A stretch of 64,000 nucleotides of DNA from Erwinia pyrifoliae DSM 12163 (GCF_000026985.1 NC_017390.1:2949602-3013601); one strand, 5' to 3'. Counted from the first letter of the stretch, positions 50,082 to 59,447 are shown. The notes: generated from the sequence alone by a model not told the origin. Numbers and translations are program-made.

Positions 50082-50692
50082 GGTTTCTCCAGTAAGCGGC
50101 GTTGTAATTCACACTGGAACAGAAACTCCAGCCCTTCAAGATGGCGACGCGCTTCATTAACGTCTTTACCCCAGCAGGTCAGCCCGTGGCCGCGCAGCAG
50201 GAAACCGTAGCGCAATGGCCGCGCGGCGGCAAACTGTTCAATACGCCGTGCCAGCGCGTCGATATCCTGGTCGTTATCGAACAGGGCTATCGATACGCCG
50301 TCGAGGTGCGAGTGTTGCCCGGCCAGCGTCTTCTGCATTTCGTAACCCCGGAGCACCAGCGCCGCGCCCTGCTCCACCCGCGACAGCACGGTAGAGTTGA
50401 CCGTATGGGTATGCAGCACCGCCCCGGCGTCAGGAAACAGGCGGTAAATCAGGGTATGCAGTCCGGTTTCCGCCGAGGGTGTGCGCCCTGACGGCACGCG
50501 GTTACCGGCAATCTCCACCTGAATAAAGTCATCACGCGTCAGGCTGCCTTTGTCCTTGCCGGACGCGCTCAGCAGGCAGGTGTGCTCATCCTGGCGCAGC
50601 GACATATTGCCGCCGGTCGCCGGGGCCCAGCCGCGCTCACCAATCCAGTGACAGGCGGCAACCAATTGATCTAACTGTTCGCTTTGCGTCAT
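50078..50692 (-). CDS. mtnB: Methylthioribulose-1-phosphate dehydratase
   Basis: The 204-residue class II aldolase-fold protein has zinc ligands in [14 protein letters not shown] and a C-terminal His ([14 protein letters not shown]). First gene of mtnBCD; a met-box pair lies 60-76 bp upstream. Confidence 0.97.
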   Translation of the reverse strand: MTQSEQLDQLVAACHWIGERGWAPATGGNMSLRQDEHTCLLSASGKDKGSLTRDDFIQVEIAGNRVPSGRTPSAETGLHTLIYRLFPDAGAVLHTHTVNSTVLSRVEQGAALVLRGYEMQKTLAGQHSHLDGVSIALFDNDQDIDALARRIEQFAAARPLRYGFLLRGHGLTCWGKDVNEARRHLEGLEFLFQCELQRRLLEKP

Positions 50693-50752
50693 GCCATTCC
50701 CTTAAACCCAGGCTGAAGCGTTCGCACCCGCAGCACGAAGCCCAGCAACTAC

Positions 50753-50768
50753 AGACGTCTAAGCGTCT
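50753..50768 (-). promoter_or_regulatory. Tandem MetJ boxes upstream of mtnB
   Basis: AGACGTCT (perfect) is followed directly by AAGCGTCT (6 of 8). The spacing is that of MetJ dimer sites, so mtnBCD is probably controlled like mtnK/mtnA. Confidence 0.75.
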
Positions 50769-50831
50769 TGATTGCCAAATACTAGCATCCTGTGGTGGTG
50801 AAATGAAGGGAGAATTATTGCGTTGGAATGC

Positions 50832-50963
50832 GTGATAGCACGCCCGCCGGGAAGGGTATTTCCCTTCGTCTGGCTGGATGCAATCCACGACAAAATCCGC
50901 GAAGATGGGCATTATCAAAGCAACGTGGTTTACACCGTTCTCGCACTGAATCTGTGGGGTTAA
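50832..50963 (+). mobile_element. IS256-family transposase remnant
   Basis: One plus-strand frame reads RVFPFVWLDAIHDKIREDGH and SNVVYTVLALNLWG, the DDE-region signature of IS256/mutator transposases (xDAIHxKVRExG, VYTVLGLxxxG). The rest of the gene and the ends are missing. It lies between mtnB and a toxin-antitoxin pair. Confidence 0.75.
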
Positions 50964-51140
50964 TGAATGCGTAAGAAAATGGACGATACCGAACCAGAGC
51001 TGGAATTTGATATTGTCCCGGTTGGCGATTTATTTGGAAGGTTGACCCTGTAAGGTAATGACGTTGTAGTGATTTTTTAACGTGACACAGAATTATTAAC
51101 GCTCTCTGATAAACATCAAGACGATCGGAATCGGCGTCAA

Positions 51141-51428
51141 TCACCGCAACCTTTCGCTTGCAAGTTTATATGCCTGGCTGCGCTCTCTTTTTCCAACAGC
51201 TACCACAGCTATAATCAGCTCTTCATCAATAACCTGATATACCAGCCGAAAGCCGGAAGACCTGAGTTTTATTTTGTAACATCCCGCTATTCCCGTTAGC
51301 CTGGCTGAAGGTACATGCGGATTTTCACGCAATTTTTTAAGTTTTTTACTAAATTGCTCCCGAACGGCACTGTCCAAACCATGCCATTCTTTCAGGGCTT
51401 CTGCCCTGATTTTAACCTTATAAATCAA
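51141..51428 (-). CDS. RelE/ParE-family toxin
   Basis: The 95-residue protein has the RelE fold: IYKVKIRAEALKEWHGLDSA, LTGIAGCYKIKLRSSGFRLV and VVAVGKRERSQAYKLA. RelE toxins cut mRNA at the ribosome. It follows the antitoxin by 4 nt. It resembles the StbE/RelE group. Confidence 0.9.
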   Translation of the reverse strand: MIYKVKIRAEALKEWHGLDSAVREQFSKKLKKLRENPHVPSARLTGIAGCYKIKLRSSGFRLVYQVIDEELIIAVVAVGKRERSQAYKLASERLR

Positions 51429-51432
51429 CTTT

Positions 51433-51675
51433 TTAGTCCAGATCGAGATCTATCAGAGGTTGATTTTCACGCGCTTTAACCAGCGTGACCAGTTCCTGAT
51501 CGTCTATCACTTCCAGCATGCGCTCATAGAGTGGTGCAGGGATGCAGTAGAAAGCGGGCTGATTGCGGTTGAGAATCGCTACAGGAAAGCCGCAACCGGC
51601 ATCAACTGTAGCCATCGGATTCTTTTTAAGCTCGCTTACGCTTGCACTGGTATCACTAAGAATGAGATTTGCCAT
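51433..51675 (-). CDS. StbD/Phd-type antitoxin
   Basis: The 80-residue antitoxin (SDTSASVSELKKNPMATVDA, FPVAILNRNQPAFYCIPAPL) has the Phd/YefM N-terminal DNA-binding fold and an acidic C-terminus (IDLDLD). It precedes its toxin. The promoter region contains a TATAG-TTG-CTATA palindrome and two AAGACCTGT repeats. Confidence 0.88.
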   Translation of the reverse strand: MANLILSDTSASVSELKKNPMATVDAGCGFPVAILNRNQPAFYCIPAPLYERMLEVIDDQELVTLVKARENQPLIDLDLD

Positions 51676-51710
51676 GACGCTTCCCTAAAAGACCTGTTGA
51701 GAGGTTTTAA

Positions 51711-51723
51711 TATAGTTGCTATA
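51711..51723. promoter_or_regulatory. Palindrome in the antitoxin promoter
   Basis: TATAG, TTG, CTATA forms a perfect dyad 36-48 bp before the antitoxin start. It probably overlaps the promoter and is a candidate autoregulatory site. Confidence 0.45.
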
Positions 51724-52096
51724 AGACCTGTAAACAAGTCTCCAGGTAACATTTAATTATTTCGGCAGAATGGGCGTTTTACTGGAAAGCCCACCGATTC
51801 TCCAGCTCTTAAAGAGTCCGTTACCCTGCAAACGCGTGAACACCGTCTGTCTGTTCGCAAAGTCTGTGCAAAGTTCACTATCCCTGCTTTTACCGGTTAA
51901 TCAGTGGAAACGACGGTATGATGAAAGGGTTTTGAAGCTCACCAACTTGATGACATGCGGGCTGATATACTCGAAAATGTTAAATTCGGTAATATCATTA
52001 TACCTCATTGATTTAAGTCAGTTTACTGACAGCATGTTATATTGGAAGCAATACCAACTTCCCACAAATTACCGCGTTGCATAAGGGTTATTACAG
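51724..52096. other. Gene-free region before the aminotransferase
   Basis: A 104-codon open frame at 51770-52084 has no start context, no domain and unusual composition, and I do not treat it as a gene. No met box is evident in front of the aminotransferase. The stretch may be debris from the insertion that brought the IS remnant and toxin-antitoxin pair. Confidence 0.4.
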
Positions 52097-53257
52097 ATGA
52101 GCCAGACGTCGTTCACCCCAGAAAGCAAACTGCCCGCGCTGGGAACCACTATTTTCAGCCAGATGAGCGCGCTTGCGCAGCAGCACAACGCCATTAATCT
52201 GTCGCAGGGTTTCCCGGACTTTGACGGTCCAAACTATCTGCAACAGCGCCTGGCGCATCACGTCAATCAGGGGGCTAACCAGTATGCGCCGATGACCGGC
52301 GCGCCCGCTCTGCGTACCGCGATAGCGAAAAAAACCGCCGAACGGTATGGCTACACGCCCGATGCCGACAGCGAAATCACCGTCACCGCCGGGGCGACGG
52401 AAGCCCTGTATGCGGCGATCACCGCGCTGGTTCGGGCGGGCGACGAGGTTATCTGTTTTGACCCGAGCTACGACAGCTACGCGCCAGCCGTAACGCTGGC
52501 AGGCGGCGTGCTGAAGCGCATCGCGTTGCAGCCGCCGGAATTCCGCGTTGACTGGCAGGCATTTAAGGCGCTGCTGTCACCGCGCACCCGGCTGGTTATC
52601 CTCAATACGCCGCACAATCCATCCGCCACCGTCTGGCAGCAGAGCGATTTTAACGCCCTGTGGCTGGCAATCGCCGGGCAGGAAATCTACGTACTCAGCG
52701 ATGAAGTGTATGAGCATATCTGCTTTGACGCCAACGGCCACGCCAGCGTGCTGGCGCATCAACAGCTGCGTCAACGTGCTGTTGCCGTCTCTTCCTTTGG
52801 CAAGACCTTTCATATGACCGGCTGGAAAGTGGGCTACTGCGTGGCGCCTGCCGCGTTAAGCAGCGAAGTGCGCAAAGTACACCAGTACCTGACCTTTTCG
52901 GTGAACACCCCGGCGCAGCTGGCGATTGCCGATATGCTGGAGCAGGAACCGGCGCACTACCGCGAACTGCCTGAATTCTATCGCGCACGCCGTGACCGCT
53001 TCGTGCAGGCGCTGGCGCGCAGCCGTTTTACCCTTCTGCCCTGTGAAGGCACCTATTTCCTGCTGGCGGACTACAGCGCCATCTCCAGCCTGGACGATGT
53101 GGCGTTCTGCCAGTGGCTGACCAAAGAAGCGGGCGTGGCGGCCATTCCGCTGTCGGTCTTCTGCGCTGACGCCTTCCCGCATAAACTTATCCGCCTGTGC
53201 TTCGCCAAACAGGAAGCCACGCTGGATGCTGCCGCGGAGCGCCTGTGTCAACTTTAA
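52097..53257 (+). CDS. Methionine aminotransferase (YbdL/MtnE type)
   Basis: This 386-residue PLP aminotransferase transaminates 2-keto-4-methylthiobutyrate to methionine, the last salvage step. The N-terminus LPALGTTIFSQMSALAQQHN and the Schiff-base Lys region SSFGKTFHMTGWKVGYC are YbdL-like. Its 3' end overlaps the omega-amidase gene by 13 bp. The MtnE role is inferred from position beside mtn genes and from YbdL preferring methionine. Confidence 0.92.
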   Translation: MSQTSFTPESKLPALGTTIFSQMSALAQQHNAINLSQGFPDFDGPNYLQQRLAHHVNQGANQYAPMTGAPALRTAIAKKTAERYGYTPDADSEITVTAGATEALYAAITALVRAGDEVICFDPSYDSYAPAVTLAGGVLKRIALQPPEFRVDWQAFKALLSPRTRLVILNTPHNPSATVWQQSDFNALWLAIAGQEIYVLSDEVYEHICFDANGHASVLAHQQLRQRAVAVSSFGKTFHMTGWKVGYCVAPAALSSEVRKVHQYLTFSVNTPAQLAIADMLEQEPAHYRELPEFYRARRDRFVQALARSRFTLLPCEGTYFLLADYSAISSLDDVAFCQWLTKEAGVAAIPLSVFCADAFPHKLIRLCFAKQEATLDAAAERLCQL

Positions 53258-54018
53258 AACTTAGCGTATTACAGCAGCCGCTGGTATGGATGGACGGCGC
53301 GGCGAATCTGCGCTTTTTCGACGGGCTGCTGGCGGATATCCACCAGCGCGACCTGATCGTGCTGCCGGAGATGTTTACCAGCGGTTTCGCGATGGAGGCC
53401 GCTGAACGTTCGCTGCCGCAGCCAGAGGTGGTTGCCTGGTTACAGGAAAAGGCGCATCTCGCCAATGCAATGATCGCCGGCAGCGCGGCCATCCGTACGC
53501 AACAAGGCGCGGTTAACCGTTTCTTTCTGGTGGAGCCTGCTGGTACGGTGCATCACTACGACAAGCGCCACCTGTTCCGCATGGCGGGTGAACATCAGCA
53601 TTATCTGGCGGGCAGCCGCCGGGAGATCGTCACCTGGCGCGGCTGGCGCATTTTACCCCAGGTGTGTTACGACCTGCGCTTTCCGGTGTTTTCACGTATC
53701 CGGGATGACTATGATTTAGCGCTGTATGTGGCCAACTGGCCGGCGGCGCGCGCGCTGCACTGGCAGGTGCTGTTGCAGGCGCGGGCGATTGAGAACCAGG
53801 CGTACATCGCCGGGTGCAACCGCGTTGGCTGCGACGGCAACGGGCATCAGTACAGCGGCGACAGCCGCATTATCAGCCCGCAGGGTGAGATTCTGGCGGC
53901 CGGGGAAGCCCATCAGTCCGCGCGTCTCGACGCCGACCTGTCGCTGGACGCGTTACGCGACTACCGCTCGCGCTTCCCGGCGTGGCGCGATGCCGACCGC
54001 TTTAACCTGCCGGAGTAA
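53245..54018 (+). CDS. yafV: Omega-amidase YafV, nitrilase family
   Basis: From a GTG at 53245 this is 257 residues (MSTLKLSVLQQPLVWMDGAA), matching E. coli YafV. The catalytic triad is in VLPEMFTSGF (Glu), HYDKRHLFRMAGE (Lys) and ILPQVCYDLRFPV (Cys). It hydrolyses alpha-ketoglutaramate or ketosuccinamate, removing the product left when glutamine donates the amino group for methionine regeneration. Translational overlap with the aminotransferase supports this pairing. It overlaps the permease gene by 17 bp at the 3' end. Confidence 0.93.
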   Translation: MSTLKLSVLQQPLVWMDGAANLRFFDGLLADIHQRDLIVLPEMFTSGFAMEAAERSLPQPEVVAWLQEKAHLANAMIAGSAAIRTQQGAVNRFFLVEPAGTVHHYDKRHLFRMAGEHQHYLAGSRREIVTWRGWRILPQVCYDLRFPVFSRIRDDYDLALYVANWPAARALHWQVLLQARAIENQAYIAGCNRVGCDGNGHQYSGDSRIISPQGEILAAGEAHQSARLDADLSLDALRDYRSRFPAWRDADRFNLPE

Positions 54019-55327
54019 TGGCCTTTTCAGCATCCGGGGCCTTTACCCGATTAAACAGCAAATTCAGCGTGACCGAAATCAGGCAGGCCGCGCTGATGCC
54101 GGAGTGGAAGATAGTGCGAACCCAGCCGGGGAACTGGTCATAGAACGATGGCATCACGATCGGGATCATGCCGAAAGCAATCGACGTAGCGACAATCACC
54201 AGGTTCATATTGTCTTTGTAGTCGACTTTCGCCAGGGTACGAATGCCGCTGGCCGCCACGGTGCCAAACAGCACCACCCCGGCACCGCCGAGCACCGGCA
54301 TCGGGATTGATGCCACCACGCGTCCGAGTATCGGTAAAAAGCCGAGCAGCAGCAGGATCACGCCCCCCGCCGCGACGACAAAACGGCTTTTCACCCCGGT
54401 CATCGCCACCAGCCCGATATTCTGGGCAAAAGCACTTTGCGGGAAGGAGTTAAACAGCGGAGCCAGCGCGCTGGTCAGCATATCGGCACGTAGCCCTCGG
54501 GTAATGCGCCTGCCGTCAACCTCGCTGCCAATAATGTCGCCAATGGCCAGCAGCCCGGCTGTAGTTTCTGTCAGCAGCACCAGTACGATCAGCGTCATCG
54601 ACACAATCGCCGCCACGTCAAACACCGGCATACCAAAATTCAGCACCCCCGGCAGCGCCAGCCACGCCCCCTGCGCCACCGCGCTAAAGTTGGCCTGCCC
54701 GGTGAACAGGGCAATCACCGTTCCCACCGCCATCGCCAGCAGTACCGCCAGCCGTTTAATGGCCGCATTGCCCACCCGGTTAAATAACAGCACCAGCGCC
54801 AGCGTCAGCGCCGCCAGGCCAATATGGTGAGGCGATCCCCAGCCGGGTAACTGCGGGGTGCCCCCCATCGCCCAGCGTGCCGCTACCGGCATCAGCGATA
54901 AGCCGATCACGGCGATCACCGTACCGGTCACCAGCGGCGGAAAGAAGCGAATAATATGAGCAAACAGCGGCGTCATCAGCAGGCCAATCAGCGACGAGGC
55001 GATCACCGCGCCAAATACCACCGGCAGGCCACCACCGCCCGTCACCAGCGTGACCATCGTGGCCACCCCGGCAAAAGAGACGCCCTGCACCAGCGGCAGA
55101 CGCGCACCAAATCCCGGCAGGCCCAGTGCCTGTAGCAGCGTGGCGCAGCCGCTGACAAACAGCGCGGCGGTCACCAGCATCCCCAGCAGGCTGGCATTCA
55201 GTCCGGCGGCGGCGCCAATAATCAACGGCGGGGCAATAATGCCGCCATACATAGTCAGTACATGTTGCAAACCCCAGGCAAAAGCTTTACCTGGCGGATA
55301 ACGCGTATCTTCTGGCCCGACGCTCAT
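54002..55327 (-). CDS. Urate/xanthine permease, NCS2 family
   Basis: The 441-residue protein has about 14 membrane segments. GLQHVLTMYGGIIAPPLIIG and NSFPQSAFAQNIGLVAMTGV (the NCS2 signature region) are clear, with SEVDGRRITRGLRADMLTSA between. It resembles UacT/PucJ-type urate transporters. As last gene of the ureide operon, urate is the likely substrate, though xanthine or allantoin-related substrates are possible. Confidence 0.88.
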   Translation of the reverse strand: MSVGPEDTRYPPGKAFAWGLQHVLTMYGGIIAPPLIIGAAAGLNASLLGMLVTAALFVSGCATLLQALGLPGFGARLPLVQGVSFAGVATMVTLVTGGGGLPVVFGAVIASSLIGLLMTPLFAHIIRFFPPLVTGTVIAVIGLSLMPVAARWAMGGTPQLPGWGSPHHIGLAALTLALVLLFNRVGNAAIKRLAVLLAMAVGTVIALFTGQANFSAVAQGAWLALPGVLNFGMPVFDVAAIVSMTLIVLVLLTETTAGLLAIGDIIGSEVDGRRITRGLRADMLTSALAPLFNSFPQSAFAQNIGLVAMTGVKSRFVVAAGGVILLLLGFLPILGRVVASIPMPVLGGAGVVLFGTVAASGIRTLAKVDYKDNMNLVIVATSIAFGMIPIVMPSFYDQFPGWVRTIFHSGISAACLISVTLNLLFNRVKAPDAEKAITPAG

Positions 55328-55359
55328 AGTTTGCTGCCTTCTGTTGGTTTATCGCCCGA

Positions 55360-55695
55360 TCAGCTGCCGCGGTAAGTTGACCATGACCAGGGGGAGATCA
55401 AAAAAGGTAAGTGGTAATGGCCACCGTGCGCCGCGATAGCGAAATCAATCTGCGCGCTGAGATACAGCGCCTCTCGTCCGGCAGCGGCAAAGTAATCGCC
55501 GATGGCCGCCGTCAGGCGGTAGCGCCCGGCGGCCAGCGGTTGCGGCGTCAGATCGCCGAGACGGCCGTCGGCGTTGGTCACGCCCTGCGCCAGCGGCAGC
55601 CAGCCTGCGGCGCTCTTCTGCTCAAGCAGCATGGCCACCCCGGCGGCCGGTTTTCCCAGCGCGGTATCAAGAATATGCGTACTGATGGTGCTCAC
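55360..55695 (-). CDS. uraH: 5-Hydroxyisourate hydrolase
   Basis: The 111-residue transthyretin-like enzyme has the N-terminal ISTHILDTALGKPAAGV and the diagnostic C-terminal YRGS. It turns 5-hydroxyisourate into OHCU. There is no signal peptide, so it acts in the cytosol. It overlaps uraD by 4 bp. Confidence 0.96.
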   Translation of the reverse strand: MSTISTHILDTALGKPAAGVAMLLEQKSAAGWLPLAQGVTNADGRLGDLTPQPLAAGRYRLTAAIGDYFAAAGREALYLSAQIDFAIAAHGGHYHLPFLISPWSWSTYRGS

Positions 55696-56186
55696 AGAAA
55701 AGTCTCCTTCAGGCGTAATAGTGTGATTTCGCGCAGCTGATGGAGAGCTTCCTGCTGCTCCTGCTGCGTATCGTTTTGCAGACGGCGTTGCAGCTCTGCC
55801 AGCATCTGTTCGCCGCTGCGCCCTTTGGCGCGGATCAAAAACACCCGGCCAAAACGCCGTTCGTAGGCGGCATTACCCACTGCCAGCGCCTGCTTCAGCG
55901 CCGTGTCCGCTTCATTCACCTCTCCCTGTTCCTGGCGAGACAGCTGCGCCTCTCTGCCTGCACCCGCCGCACGTTCACCAATACGCGGATGCGCAGACAG
56001 CGCCTGGGCAAGCGCAACACCGTCCCAGCGCTGTGACAGACCGTCAGCCACGGCAAGTAGCTCATCCAGCGAACGACAGAGACGCGCTGTCACCAGCGAG
56101 GCAACCCAGTCCGGCAAGGCCACGCAGTGAGAAATCGCCCGCTGCGCATCGGCGGCGCTGGCCTGATTGAACTCGCTCAGATTCAT
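55692..56186 (-). CDS. uraD: OHCU decarboxylase
   Basis: This 164-residue enzyme decarboxylates OHCU to S-allantoin. The catalytic His is in LSAHPRIGERAAG, and ERRFGRVFLIRAKGRSGEQM is the conserved substrate region. It overlaps both neighbours by 4 bp, in a tightly coupled operon. Confidence 0.95.
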   Translation of the reverse strand: MNLSEFNQASAADAQRAISHCVALPDWVASLVTARLCRSLDELLAVADGLSQRWDGVALAQALSAHPRIGERAAGAGREAQLSRQEQGEVNEADTALKQALAVGNAAYERRFGRVFLIRAKGRSGEQMLAELQRRLQNDTQQEQQEALHQLREITLLRLKETFL

Positions 56187-57442
56187 TTTCCCGCCACCTC
56201 GCTCACCATCTGCACCCAGGCCTGTAGTGCTTTTGCCACATCGTCCACCGCCACCGACTCTGCCGGATGATGGCTGATACCGCGATCGCAGCGCACAAAC
56301 AGCATGCCCACCGGCCAGCGTTCTGCAATGGCAATCGCATCGTGGCCCGCGCCGCTCGGCAGCGACAGGCTACGCCCCTGCACCGCCGTCACCGCACGCG
56401 TCAGGGCGCTTTGCAGCGCCTCATCACAGCGCGTGGCGGGGATCTGATAGTACTCGTCCGCGCTGAAACTGAGACCGCGCCGTTGGGCAATCGCCTCTGC
56501 CTGGATCAGCAGCTCGGAGAGCAGTTCAGCCAGCGGCTGATCCTGTGGGCCGCGCACATCAAGAGTCAGGGCGACCTCTCCGGGAATGACGTTTACCGCG
56601 CCGGGCTGGCACTGCAAACTACCGACCGTTGCCACCAGCTGCGGGCTGTGCTGCGGGGTGCGCTGTTCGATAAACACCATCCATTCGGCGGCGGCGGCCA
56701 ACGCGTCTTTGCGGTGGCTCATCGGTACCGTACCAGCATGCCCGGCCTCACCCACAAAGCGGCAGTTGAGGCGACGTGCGCCGTTGATCGCCGTCACCAC
56801 GCCCAGCGCCAGCTGCTCCTGCTCCAGCACCGGCCCCTGCTCAATATGCAGTTCGAGGTAGGCAACGAAATCTTCGACGTCACGCGCCGCCTGCCAGATG
56901 CGTCCGGCATTCAGCCCACAATCCTTCATCGCCTGCGCCACGGTAATGCGGTTACCGTCCGGGTGCGTTACCCAGCTCTCCGGCCAGGTGCCGGTCAGGC
57001 CACGGCTGCCGAGCAGGGTAATGCCAAAGCGCGTACCCTCTTCGTCGGCAAAGCCGATAATCTCAATCGCCAGCGGCAGCCGCTCGCCGCGATCGTGCAG
57101 AAACTGCACGGCTTCAATCGCCGCCAGAACGCCGAGCATGCCATCGTAGCGCCCGGCGTTGCGTACGGTATCAAGATGAGAACCCAGCAGCAGCGCCTTC
57201 GCTTCCGGCCGCTGCCCTTCATAACGGCCACAGATATTGCCCACGCCGTCCTGCCACACCTGCATCCCTGCCGCCTGCATCCACTTACCGACCAGCGCGT
57301 TGGCACGCAGATGCTCCGGCGACAGATAAACGCGGGTCAGGTATTGCGGGGTTTCACTGATTTCTGCCAGCGCATCGCAGCGGGCCATGACGCGATCGGC
57401 CGCCGCCGCCGCCATCGGGGCATTCATCAGGCAGTCGCTCAT
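56183..57442 (-). CDS. Allantoate amidohydrolase, M20 family
   Basis: The ATG at 57442 overlaps the aminotransferase stop and gives 419 residues. Metal-binding motifs are LLLGSHLDTVRNAGRYDGML, IGFADEEGTRFGITLLGSRG and YLELHIEQGPVLEQE. It hydrolyses allantoate to ureidoglycine, CO2 and ammonia (AllC/HpxK type). N-carbamoyl amino acid hydrolases share the fold, but the operon favours allantoate. Confidence 0.9.
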   Translation of the reverse strand: MSDCLMNAPMAAAAADRVMARCDALAEISETPQYLTRVYLSPEHLRANALVGKWMQAAGMQVWQDGVGNICGRYEGQRPEAKALLLGSHLDTVRNAGRYDGMLGVLAAIEAVQFLHDRGERLPLAIEIIGFADEEGTRFGITLLGSRGLTGTWPESWVTHPDGNRITVAQAMKDCGLNAGRIWQAARDVEDFVAYLELHIEQGPVLEQEQLALGVVTAINGARRLNCRFVGEAGHAGTVPMSHRKDALAAAAEWMVFIEQRTPQHSPQLVATVGSLQCQPGAVNVIPGEVALTLDVRGPQDQPLAELLSELLIQAEAIAQRRGLSFSADEYYQIPATRCDEALQSALTRAVTAVQGRSLSLPSGAGHDAIAIAERWPVGMLFVRCDRGISHHPAESVAVDDVAKALQAWVQMVSEVAGK

Positions 57443-58677
57443 CAGCAGCTCCCGCGATAGTGATCCCAGGCAGCCTGTAGAGCAGCCCCCTGTGTGGTGC
57501 GGAAACCAAGATGGGTCAGCACCGATTCCAGCGCGCTCAGCGTCAGCATCACGCAATCTTTACGCGCGTTGTAGCCCATGGTGCCAATGCGCCAGACCTT
57601 ACCGACCAGCGGGCCGAACGAGGTGCCGATTTCAATGCAAAAATCCTCCAGCATCAGCTTGCGCACCTGCTCGCCATCAATACCGGCCGGGATCATCACG
57701 CCAAGCACGTTATTCATTTTATGTTTCAGGTCGCCAAAGGTTTCCAGCCCCATGCCCTGTATCCCTTTAAGCATGGCGTCACCGTGCAGCTTATGACGGG
57801 CGATGCCGTTATCCAGCCCCTCTTCGAGGATCAGCCGGGCGCATTCGCGTGCGCCATACAGCGCGCTGGTGGCTTCGGTATGGTGGTTAAGACGCTCCGG
57901 CCCCCAGTAATCCATGATCATGCCGAGATCGAAATAGTTGGAGTAGATCATCTCATCCTCACCGTCCTGGTGAGCCGCCGTGCGTATCCCGGCTTCGACG
58001 CATTTGCGCTGGCGGATCGCCGCTTCCATAGCCGGGCTGAGCGTGATCGGAGAGGTTCCCGACGGGCCGCCGAGACATTTCTGCATCCCGACCGACACCG
58101 CATCCAGCCCCCAGGCATCGGTCTCCAGCGCGTTACCGGCCAGCGAGGCGGTGGCATCGGTATAGAACAGCACCCCGTATTTGCGGCAGATTGCCCCCAG
58201 CTCTTCCAGCGGTTGCAGCATGGTGGTGGACGTGTCGCCCTGCACCGTCAACAGCAGGCGCGGCTTCACGCGCTTAATGGCATCTTCAATGCGGTCCGGG
58301 GTAAACACTTCGCCCCAGGGCACTTCAATGGTGTGCACCTCGGCACGGCAGCGGCGGGCAATTTCGCACAGCAGATGGCCAAAACGGCCAAACACCGGCA
58401 CCAGCACCTTATCGCCGGGACGGATGGCGGACAGCAGGACAGACTCAATGCCGGCGCGGGAGGTGCCGTCGACAAGCAGCGTCCAGCGGTTTTCAGTACG
58501 GAATACCGCACGATACAGCGCCATCACCTCATTCATATACTGTGTCATCGCCGGATCGTACTGGCCAAGCAGCTGGCTCGACATGGCGCGCAGCACGCGC
58601 GGATCGGCGTTGATCGGCCCCGGCCCCATCAGCAGGCGCTGCGGCGGGTTGATTGGCAAATAGTTTGATAAGTCCAT
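57442..58677 (-). CDS. (S)-Ureidoglycine-glyoxylate aminotransferase (PucG-like)
   Basis: The 411-residue class V PLP aminotransferase has LLMGPGPINADPRVLRAMSS, WTLLVDGTSRAGIESVLLSA and the Lys region DAVSVGMQKCLGGPSGTSPI. Next to allantoate amidohydrolase it should transfer the ureidoglycine amino group to glyoxylate, giving glycine and oxalurate and avoiding chemical loss of ammonia. Alanine-glyoxylate or serine-glyoxylate transamination is the alternative. Confidence 0.88.
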   Translation of the reverse strand: MDLSNYLPINPPQRLLMGPGPINADPRVLRAMSSQLLGQYDPAMTQYMNEVMALYRAVFRTENRWTLLVDGTSRAGIESVLLSAIRPGDKVLVPVFGRFGHLLCEIARRCRAEVHTIEVPWGEVFTPDRIEDAIKRVKPRLLLTVQGDTSTTMLQPLEELGAICRKYGVLFYTDATASLAGNALETDAWGLDAVSVGMQKCLGGPSGTSPITLSPAMEAAIRQRKCVEAGIRTAAHQDGEDEMIYSNYFDLGMIMDYWGPERLNHHTEATSALYGARECARLILEEGLDNGIARHKLHGDAMLKGIQGMGLETFGDLKHKMNNVLGVMIPAGIDGEQVRKLMLEDFCIEIGTSFGPLVGKVWRIGTMGYNARKDCVMLTLSALESVLTHLGFRTTQGAALQAAWDHYRGSC

Positions 58678-58709
58678 GCGTTCAGTCCTTCTTGTCAGTC
58701 GCGGCGCGC

Positions 58710-59447
58710 TCAGTTCAGGCCGCGCACCGAGGAAATAAATTGTTTCAGTTCAGTGGTTTGTGGCGCGGCAAACACCGTCTGGCTGTCGCCCTGCTCCCAT
58801 ACGCGCCCCTGGTGCATAAACACCACGCGGTCGCCGACTTCGCGCGCGAAGTTCATTTCATGGGTCACGAGGATCAGCGTCATGCCTTCCCGGGCCAGCT
58901 GTTCCAGCACCTTCAGCACTTCACCGACCAGCTCCGGGTCAAGGGCAGAGGTGATTTCATCACACAGCAGCACCTTCGGTGACATCGCCAGCGCACGGGC
59001 AATCGCCACGCGCTGCTGCTGGCCACCCGACAGGCTGGCCGGATAGTAATCAATGCGGTCACCAAGACCGACCTTTTCCAGCATGGCGCAGGCCAGATCG
59101 CGGCACGCTTTCTCGCTCTTTTTCAGCACCCGGCGCGGCGCCAGCATGACGTTTTCCAGCGCGGTCATATGCGGGAACAGATTGAAGTTCTGGAACACCA
59201 TTCCCACCGAGCGGCTGATTTCCCGCGCCTGGCTGTCACGCTCGGTAATGGTCATGCCGCCGAGTTTGATGCTGCCTTCCTGATAGCCTTCCAGCCCGTT
59301 GATACAGCGCAGCAGCGTACTTTTTCCCGAACCGCTGCGGCCGATGATTGAGATCACTTCACCCATGTCGATATCAAGATCCACGCCTTTCAGTACGTGG
59401 TTGTCGCCATAGTATTTCTGCACCTGATTAATGGTGATGAGCGGCAT
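58710..59447 (-). CDS. Polar amino-acid-type ABC importer, ATPase
   Basis: The 245-residue GlnQ-like ATPase has Walker A GRSGSGKSTLLR, signature SLSGGQQQRVAI and Walker B VLLCDEITSALD. It overlaps the preceding permease gene by 20 bp. Its ligand within this operon is probably a ureide rather than an amino acid. Confidence 0.94.
   Translation of the reverse strand: MPLITINQVQKYYGDNHVLKGVDLDIDMGEVISIIGRSGSGKSTLLRCINGLEGYQEGSIKLGGMTITERDSQAREISRSVGMVFQNFNLFPHMTALENVMLAPRRVLKKSEKACRDLACAMLEKVGLGDRIDYYPASLSGGQQQRVAIARALAMSPKVLLCDEITSALDPELVGEVLKVLEQLAREGMTLILVTHEMNFAREVGDRVVFMHQGRVWEQGDSQTVFAAPQTTELKQFISSVRGLN

Noticed and set aside
50815..51144. 109-codon minus-strand frame near the IS256 remnant
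   Set aside because: It lies opposite a better-supported transposase fragment and ends against the toxin gene; no family resemblance.
51770..52084. 104-codon plus-strand frame upstream of the aminotransferase
   Set aside because: Poor start context, no recognisable domain, odd composition, next to insertion debris.
56267..58668. Two open frames of about 390 codons on the plus strand (56267-57460 and 57511-58668)
   Set aside because: Both are opposite the allantoate amidohydrolase and aminotransferase, whose motifs are intact; they show only His/Gln/Arg-rich shadow sequence.
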